Assembly (NCBI GenBank): GCA_900618425.1
Contig: UZAN01040302.1
Location: forward strand, 4,559-68,558
Origin: Echinostoma caproni
Taxonomy: Eukaryota > Platyhelminthes > Trematoda > Plagiorchiida > Echinostomatidae
Length of the DNA: 64,000 nt
Reading direction: 5' to 3'
The translations under genes and the position numbers were made by a program. The notes beneath the pieces are model-generated. The model had not been told where the DNA came from and did no database searches. It saw only the letters and a list, made by a program, of their open reading frames with translations. Position 1 is the stretch's first letter. Each line of letters begins with the position of its first letter. This document shows positions 1-11,588 of the stretch, in pieces.

Positions 1-60
1 CGTGCCATCACGGTCCAGTGCTTCCGTAATCCAGTCCGTGACAGCGAATCCTTAACTCGT
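1..60 (+). repeat. SINE-like tail with 3' arm of a hammerhead ribozyme, cut by the window edge
   Basis: Bases 13-25 read GTC followed by CAGTGCTTCC. In schistosome SM-alpha-type SINEs as I remember them, this string is the cleavage triplet plus the 3' strand of hammerhead stem I. Just before it, 1-12 can form a CGTG/CACG hairpin with loop CCAT, which may be what remains of stem III. The core and the 5' half would lie outside the window, so the ribozyme cannot be confirmed. The call rests on similarity to the other hammerhead-like copies at 4.1, 7.8 and 48.9 kb. Confidence 0.4.
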
Positions 61-105
61 GTGCGGTGATTTCTATTGCGTGGTTTGTGTTCCAAATTCC
101 GTGCG

Positions 106-150
106 TACTACTACTACTACAATTACTACAATTACTACAATCATTACAAT
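106..150 (+). repeat. ACT / TTACTACAA simple repeat
   Basis: Tandem ACT units followed by imperfect repeats of ATTACTACA. The forward open frame across it is low-complexity (Thr/Ile rich) and not supported as a gene. Confidence 0.85.
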
Positions 151-1429
151 ATGTCTGTTCAAAACACATTGTGTTCTTGATAAGACAAATCCAATGGGTG
201 ATAAGGAGCTTAGATTTACACATGATATTGAGGCATCGGGATTTTGTAACCCAATGGTTCTTTTTCAGTTACGGACTAAACCCTGCGGTCCTCGGTGCGT
301 AATTGCAGCATGGTCATACGTTTTGATAATTAACTCTTTTCTCTCTGCTCTCACCGGGTTTGTGAAACTTACGGAAGAAATCCGCTTGCGGTTTTCACGG
401 CCGAACAATACATTTCGTATTCTCATAGTGGTTGCTGCACTGATCACCAAACACAGAAACATACACTGACGAGTCATCATACTCATCAATTGATGCTCCG
501 ATATGTTAAGTCTTCCATAACTGAGTTCGTGACGTGAGTACGGAAATCAAGCAGTTTGAATGAAGACCCGTGGGAACACTCTAAAAAGATAGTAATAGAT
601 ACTCATTACCACCGAATTTCGATCGCATCTCTCACTGTCAGACTCACTCGAGAACACGACTGTCGTGCACGAACGTATATTGATGCATGAAACAAACGGC
701 AAAGTGCAATGTACAAATTGTATCTGGGGAGTGGGAGTACACAAAGTTCGTATCGATTATGAATTCTCATGTATTTTCTGAATCTTCTGTTCGTTCGTTG
801 TTAGTGTTCACCGTATTCAACTAGTGCGTGCCTGAAAGAGACAGGCAACGTAAGACAAGTATTGCTACTGAACACACGTCCGACCATTTCGGTTTCAATG
901 GCGTTACAAGTTCTGCTTAACTTTGAGCGTCATATGCGCTCGTATTTACATGTCACAACAGGTTATGTTAATAAAGTTATTTTGCTTGCTTCAGCAAGAG
1001 AGACCGGACACTCACGTGGGATTTAGGTCTCCAATGTTGGCTCGAGTTCAGGCAAATGTAAAGGAAGAACTCCGGAATATTGATACTGAGAAAATATGAT
1101 ATTTTAGAACAAACCGAATGTATTATATGCGTAGAGCAAACATTTATATACTTGCATATCATTATATTATTTGCACATGTAATAACCGTCTGAGCTTTAA
1201 ATTACTAGTCCTATAACTTTAAATTATTGAATTTGTCAAAATGATTTGTTAAACTGACAACTATGACGCTCTGTTCACCTCCCTCCAAAATCCTCAGTAT
1301 GGTCGTGGGTGGATGTCTAGGGTTGTGGTTGATCATCCTTCCCCTGCACCTCTCGAAATGCTCCCATACGATCAAGCGTCTCAAATGGCCGCGGCTGAGG
1401 AAGTCCTACTCACTCCATCTTGTGGCGGG
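151..1429. other. No gene recognised
   Basis: Short open frames occur on both strands (up to about 75 codons), but none has a recognisable domain, convincing splice sites or a codon pattern suggesting selection. I see nothing else here. Confidence 0.6.
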
Positions 1430-1830
1430 GGTGTTTTGTACCAAAGTGAGAGAACGAAAAGCGGACATCCGGGGTTGAGAACCACCGGGTGGGTGAACCA
1501 CTGGTATTTCACCTAAAGGAATTAGCCAAGAAACCTGATTCTAAACCAAACCAGAAAACGGGGTATGAACCAAGCCCACACTTTCCCGGATGAGGCAGTG
1601 GTCACCGGATCGATTGGGCATCAAGATGTATTGGGCACCTTGCACGTTTGACTCCGTTCAAAGGACGTATGTTCCGAAGAAGTGTACATCGACTCCCAAT
1701 GGATTGCGGTTTTCACACACCGTCCAGCTGCCTTGTGAGTCAGCCTTTGATTAACCAAAGGCTCAAGAAAATTCACGTGTCTTGGCCTGGGCAACCTGGC
1801 ATTATTCAGCCCACATGCAAATCATGGAAG
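1430..1830 (+). repeat. Dispersed repeat A, copy 1
   Basis: This stretch aligns by eye, in the same orientation, with 33125-33490. Shared landmarks in the same order are a pair tatttcacct / tatttacct followed by a block rich in aaccc/ccaaa, the pair gatgtattgggcac / aggtgtattggtcac, a pair catcgactccc / cgtcgactcct, the pair cacaccgtccagctgc / tacaccgcgcgctgct, and gcaacctgg in both. The copies are clearly diverged. No coding capacity is shared, so it is probably an old non-coding interspersed repeat of unknown class. Confidence 0.6.
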
Positions 1831-3955
1831 AACGTCTTTCGTTTTATCAGGATTATTGTACCGCGATTTGTAGCAGTCCAAATCTCTAAGAATCAGATAA
1901 AAAGAGTGATCAGCCCCGCATTGAAGGCGGTATAAAATAGATTAGGCTGAACTTACAAAACCCGGATGGTAGAGGCATGAAGAGAAGCGTTCGTAGGTCT
2001 TTAATTTGAGAAAGTATAACCCAAAGACACTGGAAGGAAAATATAAAATTCAATGAAAACTGAATACTCTAAGCTCTCAAAATATTCTTATTTGACGAGA
2101 TGAGGAAAGTGTTACGCAAACTGTCAACTGGGGCTCCGTATAGTGTAGAACTGCAGATACGGCATTTTCTCCCCATTATAACGAACAATATTTGCGCTCA
2201 TTTATGCAAACGAGACAAAGAAACAGCTATTGCTCAATGTAGAAGTTATGAAAATCTAGGAATCTCTATGGTATGAGTGAAACTTTACAGTTGACTGGTT
2301 TTATTGCACTCAGTAGTATCCTTCATAAATTCGGAGCTGTTGTAACTTATATTCAAACTAGCTGGAACAAATCAACTATCCTCATCTACAATTGATGGAC
2401 ACCTAAAATCAATTGCAATGTTATCGGTTGTGGACCACAATTCTTGGGACAATTTCGTTTCATTCATCATTCATCTGTGTTATAATTCCAGAAGGCGGTT
2501 CTGGTCAAGGATAGTGGTTTATTAAGGATTTCAGATGAGGCATCACCGATTTCGCATACATAACACAGAAACCTCATCAGAAATATCACAGCAGTTCGTG
2601 GCCGCACGTCAGGTAATGAATGTAGCAGTTGATAGATATTCTTCGAAACCCAGCAAATTGCCCTCGGTGATCTGGTTTAATCGTTTAATCGTTGAAATAA
2701 ACTACCAACTATGGTATCTACTACTCAGAAATGTGTAGTATCTCACAACATTTGGCTGAACACATTATCTCATACTTTACTGAACTGTTCTGAAGCATAA
2801 TTCACCCCTGCTCCGATACATGAATCTACTACTCACGTTTCGACTGTGCACTCAAATTTGTCAAAGTGTTGTTTTTTCTTGATGAACTTTGCTCGAGAAA
2901 TCAGCAGGTAACTGAAATAATTGGAATGGTATTATTGATATAGTTGGAAAGGATTTTTGCGTATTCAATGAACCATCTTTTTATTAGGTATTATTATTTC
3001 AACTGCTTACAATTACCCCCAAATGTAGATTTTTTATTTTTAGGATGAGCTTGATGCATTGATCTGCTTCCGAATCAACATCAATAAAAATTCGTACCAT
3101 GAACATACTTGAAAGCAAAAGTCGTTTACTAAAAATATCGTCAAAGCAGCAAACTAATTGCTTTTTCTGAGTCTTCTCAAGTTTGCAAACCAATGGAATC
3201 ACTTAAGGAATGATCTCAAGACATCCTGCAACTGGGATAAGGATTCTGTATGCTAGCATTACCATTGTCCTTCTACGCATTTCGGTTTAGTCGAGAACAT
3301 TATAAATGTGAAACCTTTTTGTCAGCTGACATTTTCTTACCTTTCAAGGGGTACACATTAGCTGAGATTCCACAAAGGATATTATTCACTGTACTTGATA
3401 TGTATCCAAAATTCATCTGTTGTTGACCTACAGACCAGTTCAGTGTTTGTGATTAAAGGACAAAGTTCCGCAGTCTGTGGTTTCATTCATTTATTTGATG
3501 CTAAGGAGGAAAGTACATAAACTGCGTGGTCAGACGATTTTCTGAACGAATTTTTGAATGCTAATCACAATAGGAGTGTTGGAGCTTCGTCTGCACAAGA
3601 CAAAAAATAACAATTTGTACAGGTGCTTAAGCTTCCCCGGGCTCACACCGCACACCACTAATCCGAACTCATCTCGCCAATCAGATGAATTACCGAAAAA
3701 CTATGTGATCACTGTGAATCTGACTTCCGGCCTCGTGATGAACTCATTTCTGGTCAATTGTGATGGTGAATCCTTTTTCCCGTCGAAACAATTTTATAGT
3801 CACACATTGTGAATGTCTTGGCATGAATACGAACTACCAGATTGAAGATTGTTCTCCACTCTATGTTTTGTTTGAAATCTGTTATGTAGGCCTTTGAGAC
3901 AAAGAGAAAGGAGGCTAGTGTTGAAATGAGCAGGGTCTGTGACCCGAAACAAGCT
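1831..3955. other. No gene recognised
   Basis: AT-rich sequence. Open frames of 67-97 codons (for example 2535-2738 + and 3754-3991 -) show no known domain. The one overlapping the SINE at 4.0-4.2 kb is a by-product of that repeat. Confidence 0.6.
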
Positions 3956-4009
3956 CGCAAAGATGGGTTGCGCTATATCGTGTAAATACAAATTGAAGAT
4001 CGGTCTGAT

Positions 4010-4160
4010 CAGCTATTCGCTGGACGAGTAAGCAGTATGCTTGCGTTCTACCCATGAAGTCCCGCGTTCGATCCCCAGTTTGGTTGATGAATTTGCGCTG
4101 GTGATGAAACCCAACCAGGTCGAAACAGCTGTTTAGTGCTTTAAGTTCGCGCTTTATTTG
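4010..4160 (+). repeat. tRNA-derived SINE with an embedded hammerhead-like fold
   Basis: A tRNA-like RNA polymerase III promoter is visible. The box A-like string TGGACGAGTAAG is at 4021-4032 and the box B match GTTCGATCC is at 4066-4074. The T-arm around box B is only partly paired, so this is not a functional tRNA. About 20 nt after box B comes a segment that folds as a type I hammerhead (4095-4139, listed separately). A tRNA head followed closely by a hammerhead is the arrangement known from the schistosome SM-alpha SINE. SINE ends and target duplications could not be defined. Confidence 0.55.
4095..4139 (+). ncRNA. Decayed type I hammerhead ribozyme
   Basis: Stem I is GCGCTG (4095-4100) with TAGTGC (4134-4139), six pairs of which two are G-U. 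The core at 4101-4107 is GTGATGA, one change from CTGATGA (C3 to G). Stem II is ACC/GGT with loop CAACCA and an A-C mismatch at the core-proximal pair. Then come GAA (4122-4124), a short stem III ACA/TGT with a GC loop (4125-4132), and U at the cleavage position (4133). The layout is complete, but the C3 change and the mismatched 10.1-11.1 pair should abolish or greatly reduce self-cleavage. Infernal with the Rfam hammerhead type I model would settle it. Confidence 0.5.
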
Positions 4161-4210
4161 CCATATACGTGACGAATTTCCCTTTGGTAATTGAATCAAA
4201 TCCTCCATTA

Positions 4211-7200
4211 TTTACTTGAACAGAGAAAATAGTTTGAAGAAATCAAGGTTGTTGAAGTATTTGCACTTTTTCACTGTGATGCACTTTTCAGTCAATTCTG
4301 CGTGGCACAGTTTTCGCGTTCTACTGTTCTATTTCATTTATTTATTGATGTGTAATCAGGTAGATGTTAATGAGATAAACATAGTCAGAAACCATTCTAT
4401 TCATGAAGCATTCTGTATATAACCTAGGTGTTTGAGTATAAGACCGAGATAAATCTCATTCTGTAGTCTTCTGGTCACAATCAATCCAGAAAACTGTAAT
4501 ATGCTATTGTGATGGGTATAAAACGTTTTTATTCATTGTAATATTACAAAAACATTTGTGATGGTTTATGGGTTGCCTTAAATCCCAGTTGCATTTTCAA
4601 CTTTGCTTAATTTTATGCATCCTTGCACACCAATGTAATGTTCTATTTTTAACTGTGATGCAAATTCACTGTTGTACAGAGAATTCAACCTTTGTATTTG
4701 TATTTGTATAGCTTGTTGTCTAGATATACATGTGTTTCCTTAAGTATGCTACAAGACTGATACCTCAGTCAAGTATGTTGCATACAGCTTTAACACTTTG
4801 AATTGTTGAGGTTACCTAGTTAAACTTCCTTATATTTCTGTTCTAACTCGTTCCGAACTCACTGATTCCTAAATCCGTTTTTCTACTTTGTTTGCAATCT
4901 TTCACATCATAACAAACAATTAGGAATTTGCTCACCAGAATCTGGACCAGATTATTTGTATTCCTAATTCGGTGTTGACCAAAATGATGTTGATGACTGC
5001 GTTTACGTGTTTGTTCAGTGTTGTCCATTATGTGTAATCATGTAGCAAAGTTTAGAATCTGTTATATCGATAGAAACGTAAATTGATCATTATTCTGTCA
5101 GTTATGTAACATAAGAAACCCCATGAAAGATAGGTTTGTGGCCAATCACTAACACACATATATTGATGCTCAAAAACTACGCGCATAAAGACAACCCCGG
5201 TCGGACAGGCAGAATGTGACTTACTTCCAGAGTGAACGAATAATTCAATAGAAAGCACACCACCTAATATACTCCTGCTTTCGGCTGGCTCTGTTTTGTT
5301 CTGTTGATCGAAATGTGACACTCATTTAGCCTAAGGTTGATTTCCTTTCGGCCCAAGGGAATACATGTTTATTGATTGAATAACTTCCGTCATATTGAAA
5401 GCAATACAAAGCGTAATCTGAAAGTCTTAGAAGCATCGAGAAGCTATCAAATCATTTTTTTAATGATTACTGTTCTTCAATCTTTTTTTTACTGGTCGTC
5501 CAGAGTGAATTTCCTACCGGTTGTTAATTCATAATGCCTGTATTTATGTTTGGAGGGAATTCAGTGGTTAAAATAATGCATGTAATCTACCGTATATTTT
5601 GAGCCGACAATTAAAAAACTACGAAAAGTGCTCACGGAAAAACCATAAACATTCCAACATTATCAACACACTGATCAGGATATCCGCGATTCCAAACGGG
5701 AATTCTGCTATCTCTTTGCTTGGGTGTCCCCAAGAACCAAGTGCACGTAACAATGAATAACTATTTGTACTTTGGTTTCATTAATGAATAAAGAAAACAT
5801 CGAGAATGCAGTTTGATTGGAACGGGAGTTGGTACAGTTTCGCTTGGTTGTGAACGCCACTGTGTGGTTGCAGGCATTTGCATTGAAAATGCCTAAAGAA
5901 TTAGTTCATTGGTAAACCCTTTTTATGGCCAAAATATGGAAGCAGTTAAAGTTGTATTATGTGCTCATCCCAATTGTTTTTCTTGTTCCTATTCCACGAC
6001 TTCACTTCTGCTGATCTTTTCCATCGAGACCGTTTGTTTTTCTGAACTGAACGGTCCATGGCTCCATCCGATCAAATCAAGTCCCAACCGATTGCCCAAA
6101 AAAGTGGACATTTGTTTATGTTTTTTTACTGTATTCAGGAGGCAGATAGCGGTGCATATATCGTCGTCCCTACAAAGATCAACGTGCTTTAAATTGCCAC
6201 GTATGGAATCCAGTAATCCAACATATATCAATACATAATTGCAACCCGTCAGAATAAATTGAGGGATTCTCCTTATTGAATCATATTTCGGCACATCACA
6301 TTTAATCGGATAATTCTGCACGATTTCACTGCAATCTGTTACATCCATTGAAATACCAACGTGATTAGTTTTATTTTACTCGAACAAGTATTTTTAGATT
6401 TTTCTGAATTTTCATGGAATAGCACAGAAGTTTGGCATATACAATTTACTGTAACTCAAACACCACTGATGCCAGTATGAATAGATCTTATCAAACAGAT
6501 CGTAGATGAATGAACGGCTCCTCAAATCGAGAAGTTATGTATATGGCATGAATAATCATAATCCATAAAACTGATTTCTATCAGCTAAAGTGACTTGCGG
6601 AAATCGATGCTGATAAGGACGATGCTGCAGGAAAGAACTGATTGTAAATCACCTGCACTCCTAATAGACAGGTCCTTCAATTCTCAACGAACGTTAACGC
6701 ATCTCACACCGTAAAACAGTATACTGTCAACCTGCTGGCAAGCAGTCATATACCCTTTGGTTTTCTGTTGTTGTTGATGAGTTTGTGAGTCACATCTGGA
6801 GTCATACTGGATTCGACCCAAATCATACAACAGATTTTAGCATGAACACTTCCTGGGTATATTTCCCAAGTTCTCACAGACACCATGTTTCAAATTCTTG
6901 TGTAAAACTTTTCTTTTTGACCATTCACTATTGTTTTGTGTTGATGAGGTTCACAACCTGTATATGCTCCAGAATTCGTGCTCTATCTCACCCTCTTCTT
7001 ATTTATTTCTGACATATTTTACAGAATATCGTACAGAATGGTATTTATAATTTTATCAGAGATGCCACCGTTTATTGATCTTTTTCAGACAACACTTCCC
7101 ATGCTTCATCTATTATGAACATGCGTAATATATTTTCTGTGCCCGCTTTACTCTGTTTTTTTTATTTGACTAACGTGCCTGACCTTGGTTGCCAAGATTA

Positions 7201-7818
7201 ATTAATCTCAACATGAGAATCGCAAACTGTATCAAGTTTGAAAACACAATGTTTTCTAATACGAATGACTCACGAATTATCCCAAATTATTTCCATAACC
7301 CTTGCCATCTCGGTTGTTTGTTATGAAGCATTAGTTTAACTAATATATAATCCATTATAGCAACTCCGTTCAATAATTCAATGAAATACTTTCGCAACCC
7401 GAAGAAATTGCATTAAATAAGGTTCAATAATAATAGCAATCTATATTTGATATCTAACTCACTGAATTCGAGAAATACAATTTCAATAAACGTTAACCTT
7501 GAAATCAAGGTCATTCTTGTGCACAGCCTTAAATGTTCGTATTGTTTGGACTATAATGAAGCAAGCAGCGTTCAAAACCAAAGGTTTTCGTTATCTAAGT
7601 GAAGAGGACAGATACGAACATACAATCAGGGATTTTTAATGTAACAAAGTTGGTGGATTCGATACACAAGAGACTGGAAATAGTCCTAAAGAAAAAGGGC
7701 AGACCAATCGATGATTGGGGCATACAGACTTTACATCTTAAGTTTTGTCAATGATAATGGTCTAGGTAGAATATTTCATAAGAAGTAGTATGTGAATGAG
7801 TGAACAAAACTTCTCTGG
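4211..7818. other. No gene recognised apart from one ORF candidate
   Basis: Mostly unique-looking AT-rich DNA with many stops in all frames. The only open frame that drew attention is 5989-6348 on the reverse strand (listed separately). No transposon protein motifs, tRNA arms or long repeats were recognised. Confidence 0.55.
5989..6348 (-). CDS. Candidate exon or ORF, function not recognised
   Basis: A 119-codon reverse-strand frame begins at an ATG at 6348. It is one of the longest frames outside retroelements and its residue mix is protein-like. A possible splice donor lies inside it: the frame reads through a CTCCTGAATACA that is followed by gtaaaa. If that donor were used, the coding part would be about 6131-6348. 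The N-terminal half has a faint pattern resemblance (a KYDS...PQFILT-type strand pair) to the tail-homology domain of class I myosins. I consider that resemblance too weak to name the gene. No neighbouring exons were found, and chance is the leading alternative. Confidence 0.18.
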   Translation of the reverse strand: MDVTDCSEIVQNYPIKCDVPKYDSIRRIPQFILTGCNYVLIYVGLLDSIRGNLKHVDLCRDDDICTAICLLNTVKKHKQMSTFLGNRLGLDLIGWSHGPFSSEKQTVSMEKISRSEVVE

Positions 7819-7820
7819 AA

Positions 7821-7863
7821 GCACACGACCGGTTTTGCAGTTCTCGTTGCTCGTCAGGCATAC
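7821..7863 (-). ncRNA. Hammerhead ribozyme-like fold, G12 changed
   Basis: Read on the reverse strand, the core CTGACGA (7857-7851) is intact. Stem I is GTATGC (7863-7858) with GTGTGC (7826-7821), six pairs with three G-U. Stem II is GCA/TGC (7850-7848 with 7839-7837) with an 8-nt loop. The next bases are AAAA where GAAA is required, so the catalytic G12 is A. Stem III is ACC/GGT with no loop, as in the minimal type I hammerheads of retroelements, and the cleavage-site base is C (7827), followed by GTGTGCTTCC. A PLE RT fragment begins about 100 bp away on the other strand, which fits reports of hammerheads in PLE terminal repeats. Confidence 0.5.
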
Positions 7864-7918
7864 GTATCCCATAATCGTTTGTCAGTTCATTCATATACTT
7901 GTACCCAGAAAGTGTATT

Positions 7919-7935
7919 ATATATATATATATATA
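7919..7935. repeat. (AT)n microsatellite
   Basis: Uninterrupted AT dinucleotides between the hammerhead-like fold and the PLE fragment. Confidence 0.9.
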
Positions 7936-7959
7936 ACTGCTCATTGCCCAAAGACAAAA

Positions 7960-8545
7960 GAGAAGAAATTAAAATCAAAATATGCCAACAGCCCAATTAA
8001 CCGAAACAGTTGCAGCTGATCCCCGATGTCCAGATGAAAGCATTGAAATCGCTGTAAAAACGACTCCAATATTATCATTCTTCCGGAAGATAAAGGCAAT
8101 GCAATCGCACTGTTGGACAAAACACAATATACACAAAAGATAAAACAACCCATCAAAGACAGAAACTTATCAACCGGTCAACGGGAACCACTTAAGGTAG
8201 CTGAAGGATCAATTAACTAAATCCTTTTCCACTCTCAAGAAAAACAAGAAACTAACGGATGAAGGTGATAGACGAGTCAAACTCACGGAAGGTCAGATAC
8301 CACGGTTCTATGGACTACCGAAGTGCACAAACCCGATGTACCACTACGACCCATTGTCGTATCCACAACAGCACCCAACTACAATCTCGCAAGGTACCTC
8401 TTCCAATTTCTACGCCCATCCCTACTTGCAAACCAGAATGATGCAAAACGTCCCACAACATTCCTGGAACGCGTCAAGGGACTGACCATTGAACCAGATG
8501 AACGAGTCATACATCTTCCGTAACTGGAATGATTAAAATAAACAT
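7960..8545 (+). mobile_element. Penelope-like element fragment, N-terminal part of the RT (pseudogene)
   Basis: Conceptual translation with frame changes gives the typical PLE start of the RT. A segment IIILPEDKGNA is followed by a KI-rich helix, then a motif of the type IPRFYGLPK, then KPDVPLRPIV and LARYLFQFLRP, and finally a FLERVKGL segment. PLE RT normally reads ILPADKGN, then YGLPKIHK...PLRPIVS, then LAKYL. Stops and at least two frame shifts break it (for example a stop near 8218), and nothing corresponding to the palm YVDD or the endonuclease follows. The 8323-8523 and 8259-8441 frames are pieces of this one sequence. Confidence 0.75.
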
Positions 8546-8559
8546 TGCCTCAACTAACA

Positions 8560-9090
8560 TTCCACAATTTTTCTTACATTTTTCATCCGATTTATCGAAT
8601 TCTATGCTCAATAATCGTTCATACCCATAGTTCCACGAAAGATAAAGTTGTCCGTTATACCGGTGGCCGTCGGAGCATTTTTACTTCTGAATGAAATTAG
8701 TTCTTTAAATAAATTTAGCTACAATATTTTCTACCCTTTATCACACCAAACTGTGTGAGGAAAACACAGAGCTGTTTAGAATAAACAGTTTCATTATTAA
8801 GCAATAAAACGTAGGTCAATTTTAACGTTACGGGTGAAAAGTGTTTGTTCAGAATGAGATTAACAAAAACTAATCTAATCTGTCCTTGATAATTCCAATC
8901 AACCGGTGAAACACGCTGATCTACAAGCGATACCGTATGTCCGACCGCTTATATAAATCAGTTTAGATATCCGATCATACTTATAAATCACATTTAGGTA
9001 AATGTGATGAAAAATCTTCGTGATGAACAATGCAGAGAACTGGAATGCTGTTTGGTTCTGTTGTAAACTCTTTCAACTGGTTGTTGATCA
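8560..9090. other. No gene recognised
   Basis: AT-rich spacer between the PLE fragment and long repeat D. Nothing recognised. Confidence 0.6.
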
Positions 9091-9099
9091 ACCTCCAAA

Positions 9100-11050
9100 C
9101 TATATCGTTCACTGCATTGTTGTTAGCACTATTTCATCACTTTCTGAGTTTGCCCGACGGAGACAAAAAGCGTACTGTTTCTAAAGTTCAAAAGATCAGA
9201 ATTGAATAATGTTTTAAGTAAAGTAGCATGGAAAGCAGCGTTCGTTCTAATAAAGGATTTCCGGTTAGTCTGGGCTATTACCGTATTATAAATAGCTTAT
9301 ATCTTTTCATTCGGTGCACAGCAAATAAGTTGAACAATGAACGTTTTCTAACCTGAGTGAATTCATAAATTTCGTGCCTACAAACTACTCATAGAAAATC
9401 TCTCACTCTGAAGGAGCCAACCATATATTCGACAAAAAAACAAAAACGTTGACTTTGAGGTGCGCAGCTTGTTGAGTATGCGTTTTGTAGTGTCACTATG
9501 CCTAAACCGATCGAACTATCTAAGAGGTTTTGCTATATCTAATTGAAGCGGCAAGACAACTTATGTTAGACGGGACACACATCTAACGACTCATTGGCTC
9601 AGTTGTACAAAGGCTTCAATGTGAAAATAAGCCAAGTTTGTTGCATAATCAACTGACTTTATTCATTAAGTCATTGGACAGAAGAGAAAAGGACCAATAT
9701 AGTCTAAGCTAAACGGTGGTTGAATGCAGCCACAGGTGAGAAGAGTTGCAAACAAGCATCAAGAAGAATAGTTCGGCCCTAGAAAACCCGCAATTTTCTC
9801 ATGACATCATTTGGAAGATGGAAAAACTTGAACTGAACCGCATGTATTGGTTTCACAAACAAACTCGACTAGCGTGGTTTGTTCATTTTGTACTGGTCTT
9901 GTCCTTGCTGGTAGCTAACGAGCAATACAGGAGGTGCACAAAGATGATCTGTTGATACAGTTTCCCAATGAATTTCATTTCACCTGACAAAATATAAAAT
10001 TATCCATCCCGCCTAATGATTTGGAAGGACAGTACATGATGCGCGTCTGGCTTTTAGTCGCCCGTGTGTGCCACTCCGGAGTTCCCGAAATCGGTTGCAC
10101 TAGTAAGTCCCATTTATCCCAACTGTCACTGTCAATCGGTATTCATCAAAGTTATATTCTTCCCCGATATAGGTTGACATCATACCTCGGTTGCTGTTGG
10201 TCATGAAAAACGGTTAAACCGCATAAATAATTGTTTTTCACATTTATGCAGTTTCTGGATTTGATCAGATTTAATGTCGAATTCATTCAATTACCGTCCA
10301 GCGATTTGCATCTGAATGTAATCGAAAACTTTTCTTTGCGTTCGAAACCGGGATAAGTTAGCTACCTTGGCAGTGGTTGTCACTGACCAGAGTGGGGCAT
10401 ATCTTAAAAGAAACTGGCTAATGATATTTGATAGTCAATTTGGTGGATTACATGAAAAAATGACTATCAACGGTAATCAAATTATAAGGTTATGTATTCA
10501 AAATAAGGAGGGAAAAAGGAAAAAAGGAAAAGAAAATTGCTTTGATAAACAGTCTTCATCTTGTTCCATAGTCGGAAGCAACATTTGTTTCAGTTCAGGG
10601 GAATCAATCGACTTCCTATACCCTGGGGTGCTGTTTGATAAATCATCAGGCGTTTTGTTCTATTCCCAAATGTGAAAATGTTGGAATGGGTCAATCTATC
10701 AAACTTCACAAGGTCTTGAGAGCATAAAACCGGCGAGGGCAAATGTCTGAACACTCTCAATTGCCCAATCTGTAACCAGGTGGTTCGGGGAAAGAAACGT
10801 TTTCCCATTCATTTTAGTAGCACTTCGGTGAGCAACAATAAACAACCTACTGAGGCTTCGCGATTTCACCTCTGATGCACTAGCAACCATCGTTGAAATT
10901 GAGAAATTTTACAATTTAGCGGCATTCTACTAAACCTCGTGGATACTATTTTGCATATATGTTGCGCCGTGAATAAGGCTCCACACAATAACAGTTGAGA
11001 GGAACAAACCTGAGGAAAATCAGGGTGCTACTCGAGTTCGATCAACACAT
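9100..11050 (+). repeat. Long dispersed repeat D, copy 1 (about 1.9 kb)
   Basis: Hand alignment shows collinear similarity to 45980-47700 in the same orientation. Paired landmarks include ttcggtgcacagcaaat near 9314 and ttcagtgcacagcaaat near 46199, tgaggtgcgcagcttgttga near 9455 and tgaggtgtgcggctcgttga near 46330, gaattcattcaattaccg at 10279 and 47156, and gcaaccatcgt near 10884 and 47488. Copy 1 holds about 350-400 bp (roughly 10490-10870) that copy 2 lacks. Frames within it are not conserved between copies, so it appears non-coding. No terminal inverted repeat, LTR or transposase was recognised. It could be an old non-autonomous transposon or a segmental duplication. Confidence 0.65.
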
Positions 11051-11588
11051 GTATGACGAGAGTCGATTGGAACAATCAGTTCTTATTAGCGTATCTATTC
11101 CTGTCAAAGTGATTTTGACTGCAAGTGATTGCGATCTATTCCGATGTCGCAATAGTGGATGAGTCCGGGATGCATTCATTCCTGAAAAGAAAACTAATGC
11201 ACTAATACACTTACTCTGCATGACCTTCACGGCCTTGCCCGTGACTTTCTGACAAAGACAAAAACATTAATCTAAGCTGTGCTTATTTTGTTGTTTTGGG
11301 ATAACCACATCTACTGTTTACTAGCTGCTTAGTACTCGTGTTTGTGGTCTGAGAAACTAAAAGAAAGCGTCCTTTGTTGGCCTCCACACATATTAGCTTG
11401 AAAAGAAAACGCTCTCTCTATTTAACACGGATTTGACGGCTTTTTGCAATAACTGAATTCGAGAGAATTCATTTGCAAAACAAATGTGACAAACAAGCAA
11501 TTCGAATGAAGCACTTACTCGTTCGTATAGGTGAACTGAGTGATTGAATGCGTGACATATTGATTGATATTTGTGAGAAAGTGCTTAC

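Noticed and set aside
59..469. 136-codon forward frame
   Set aside because: It begins in a simple repeat, has no recognisable domain, and two other frames on both strands are equally open.
10570..10600. Reverse-strand CTGAACTGAAACAAATGTTGCTTCC-like stretch
   Set aside because: It lacks the NGA half of the core and any stem II or stem I; only the 3' part resembles the ribozyme.
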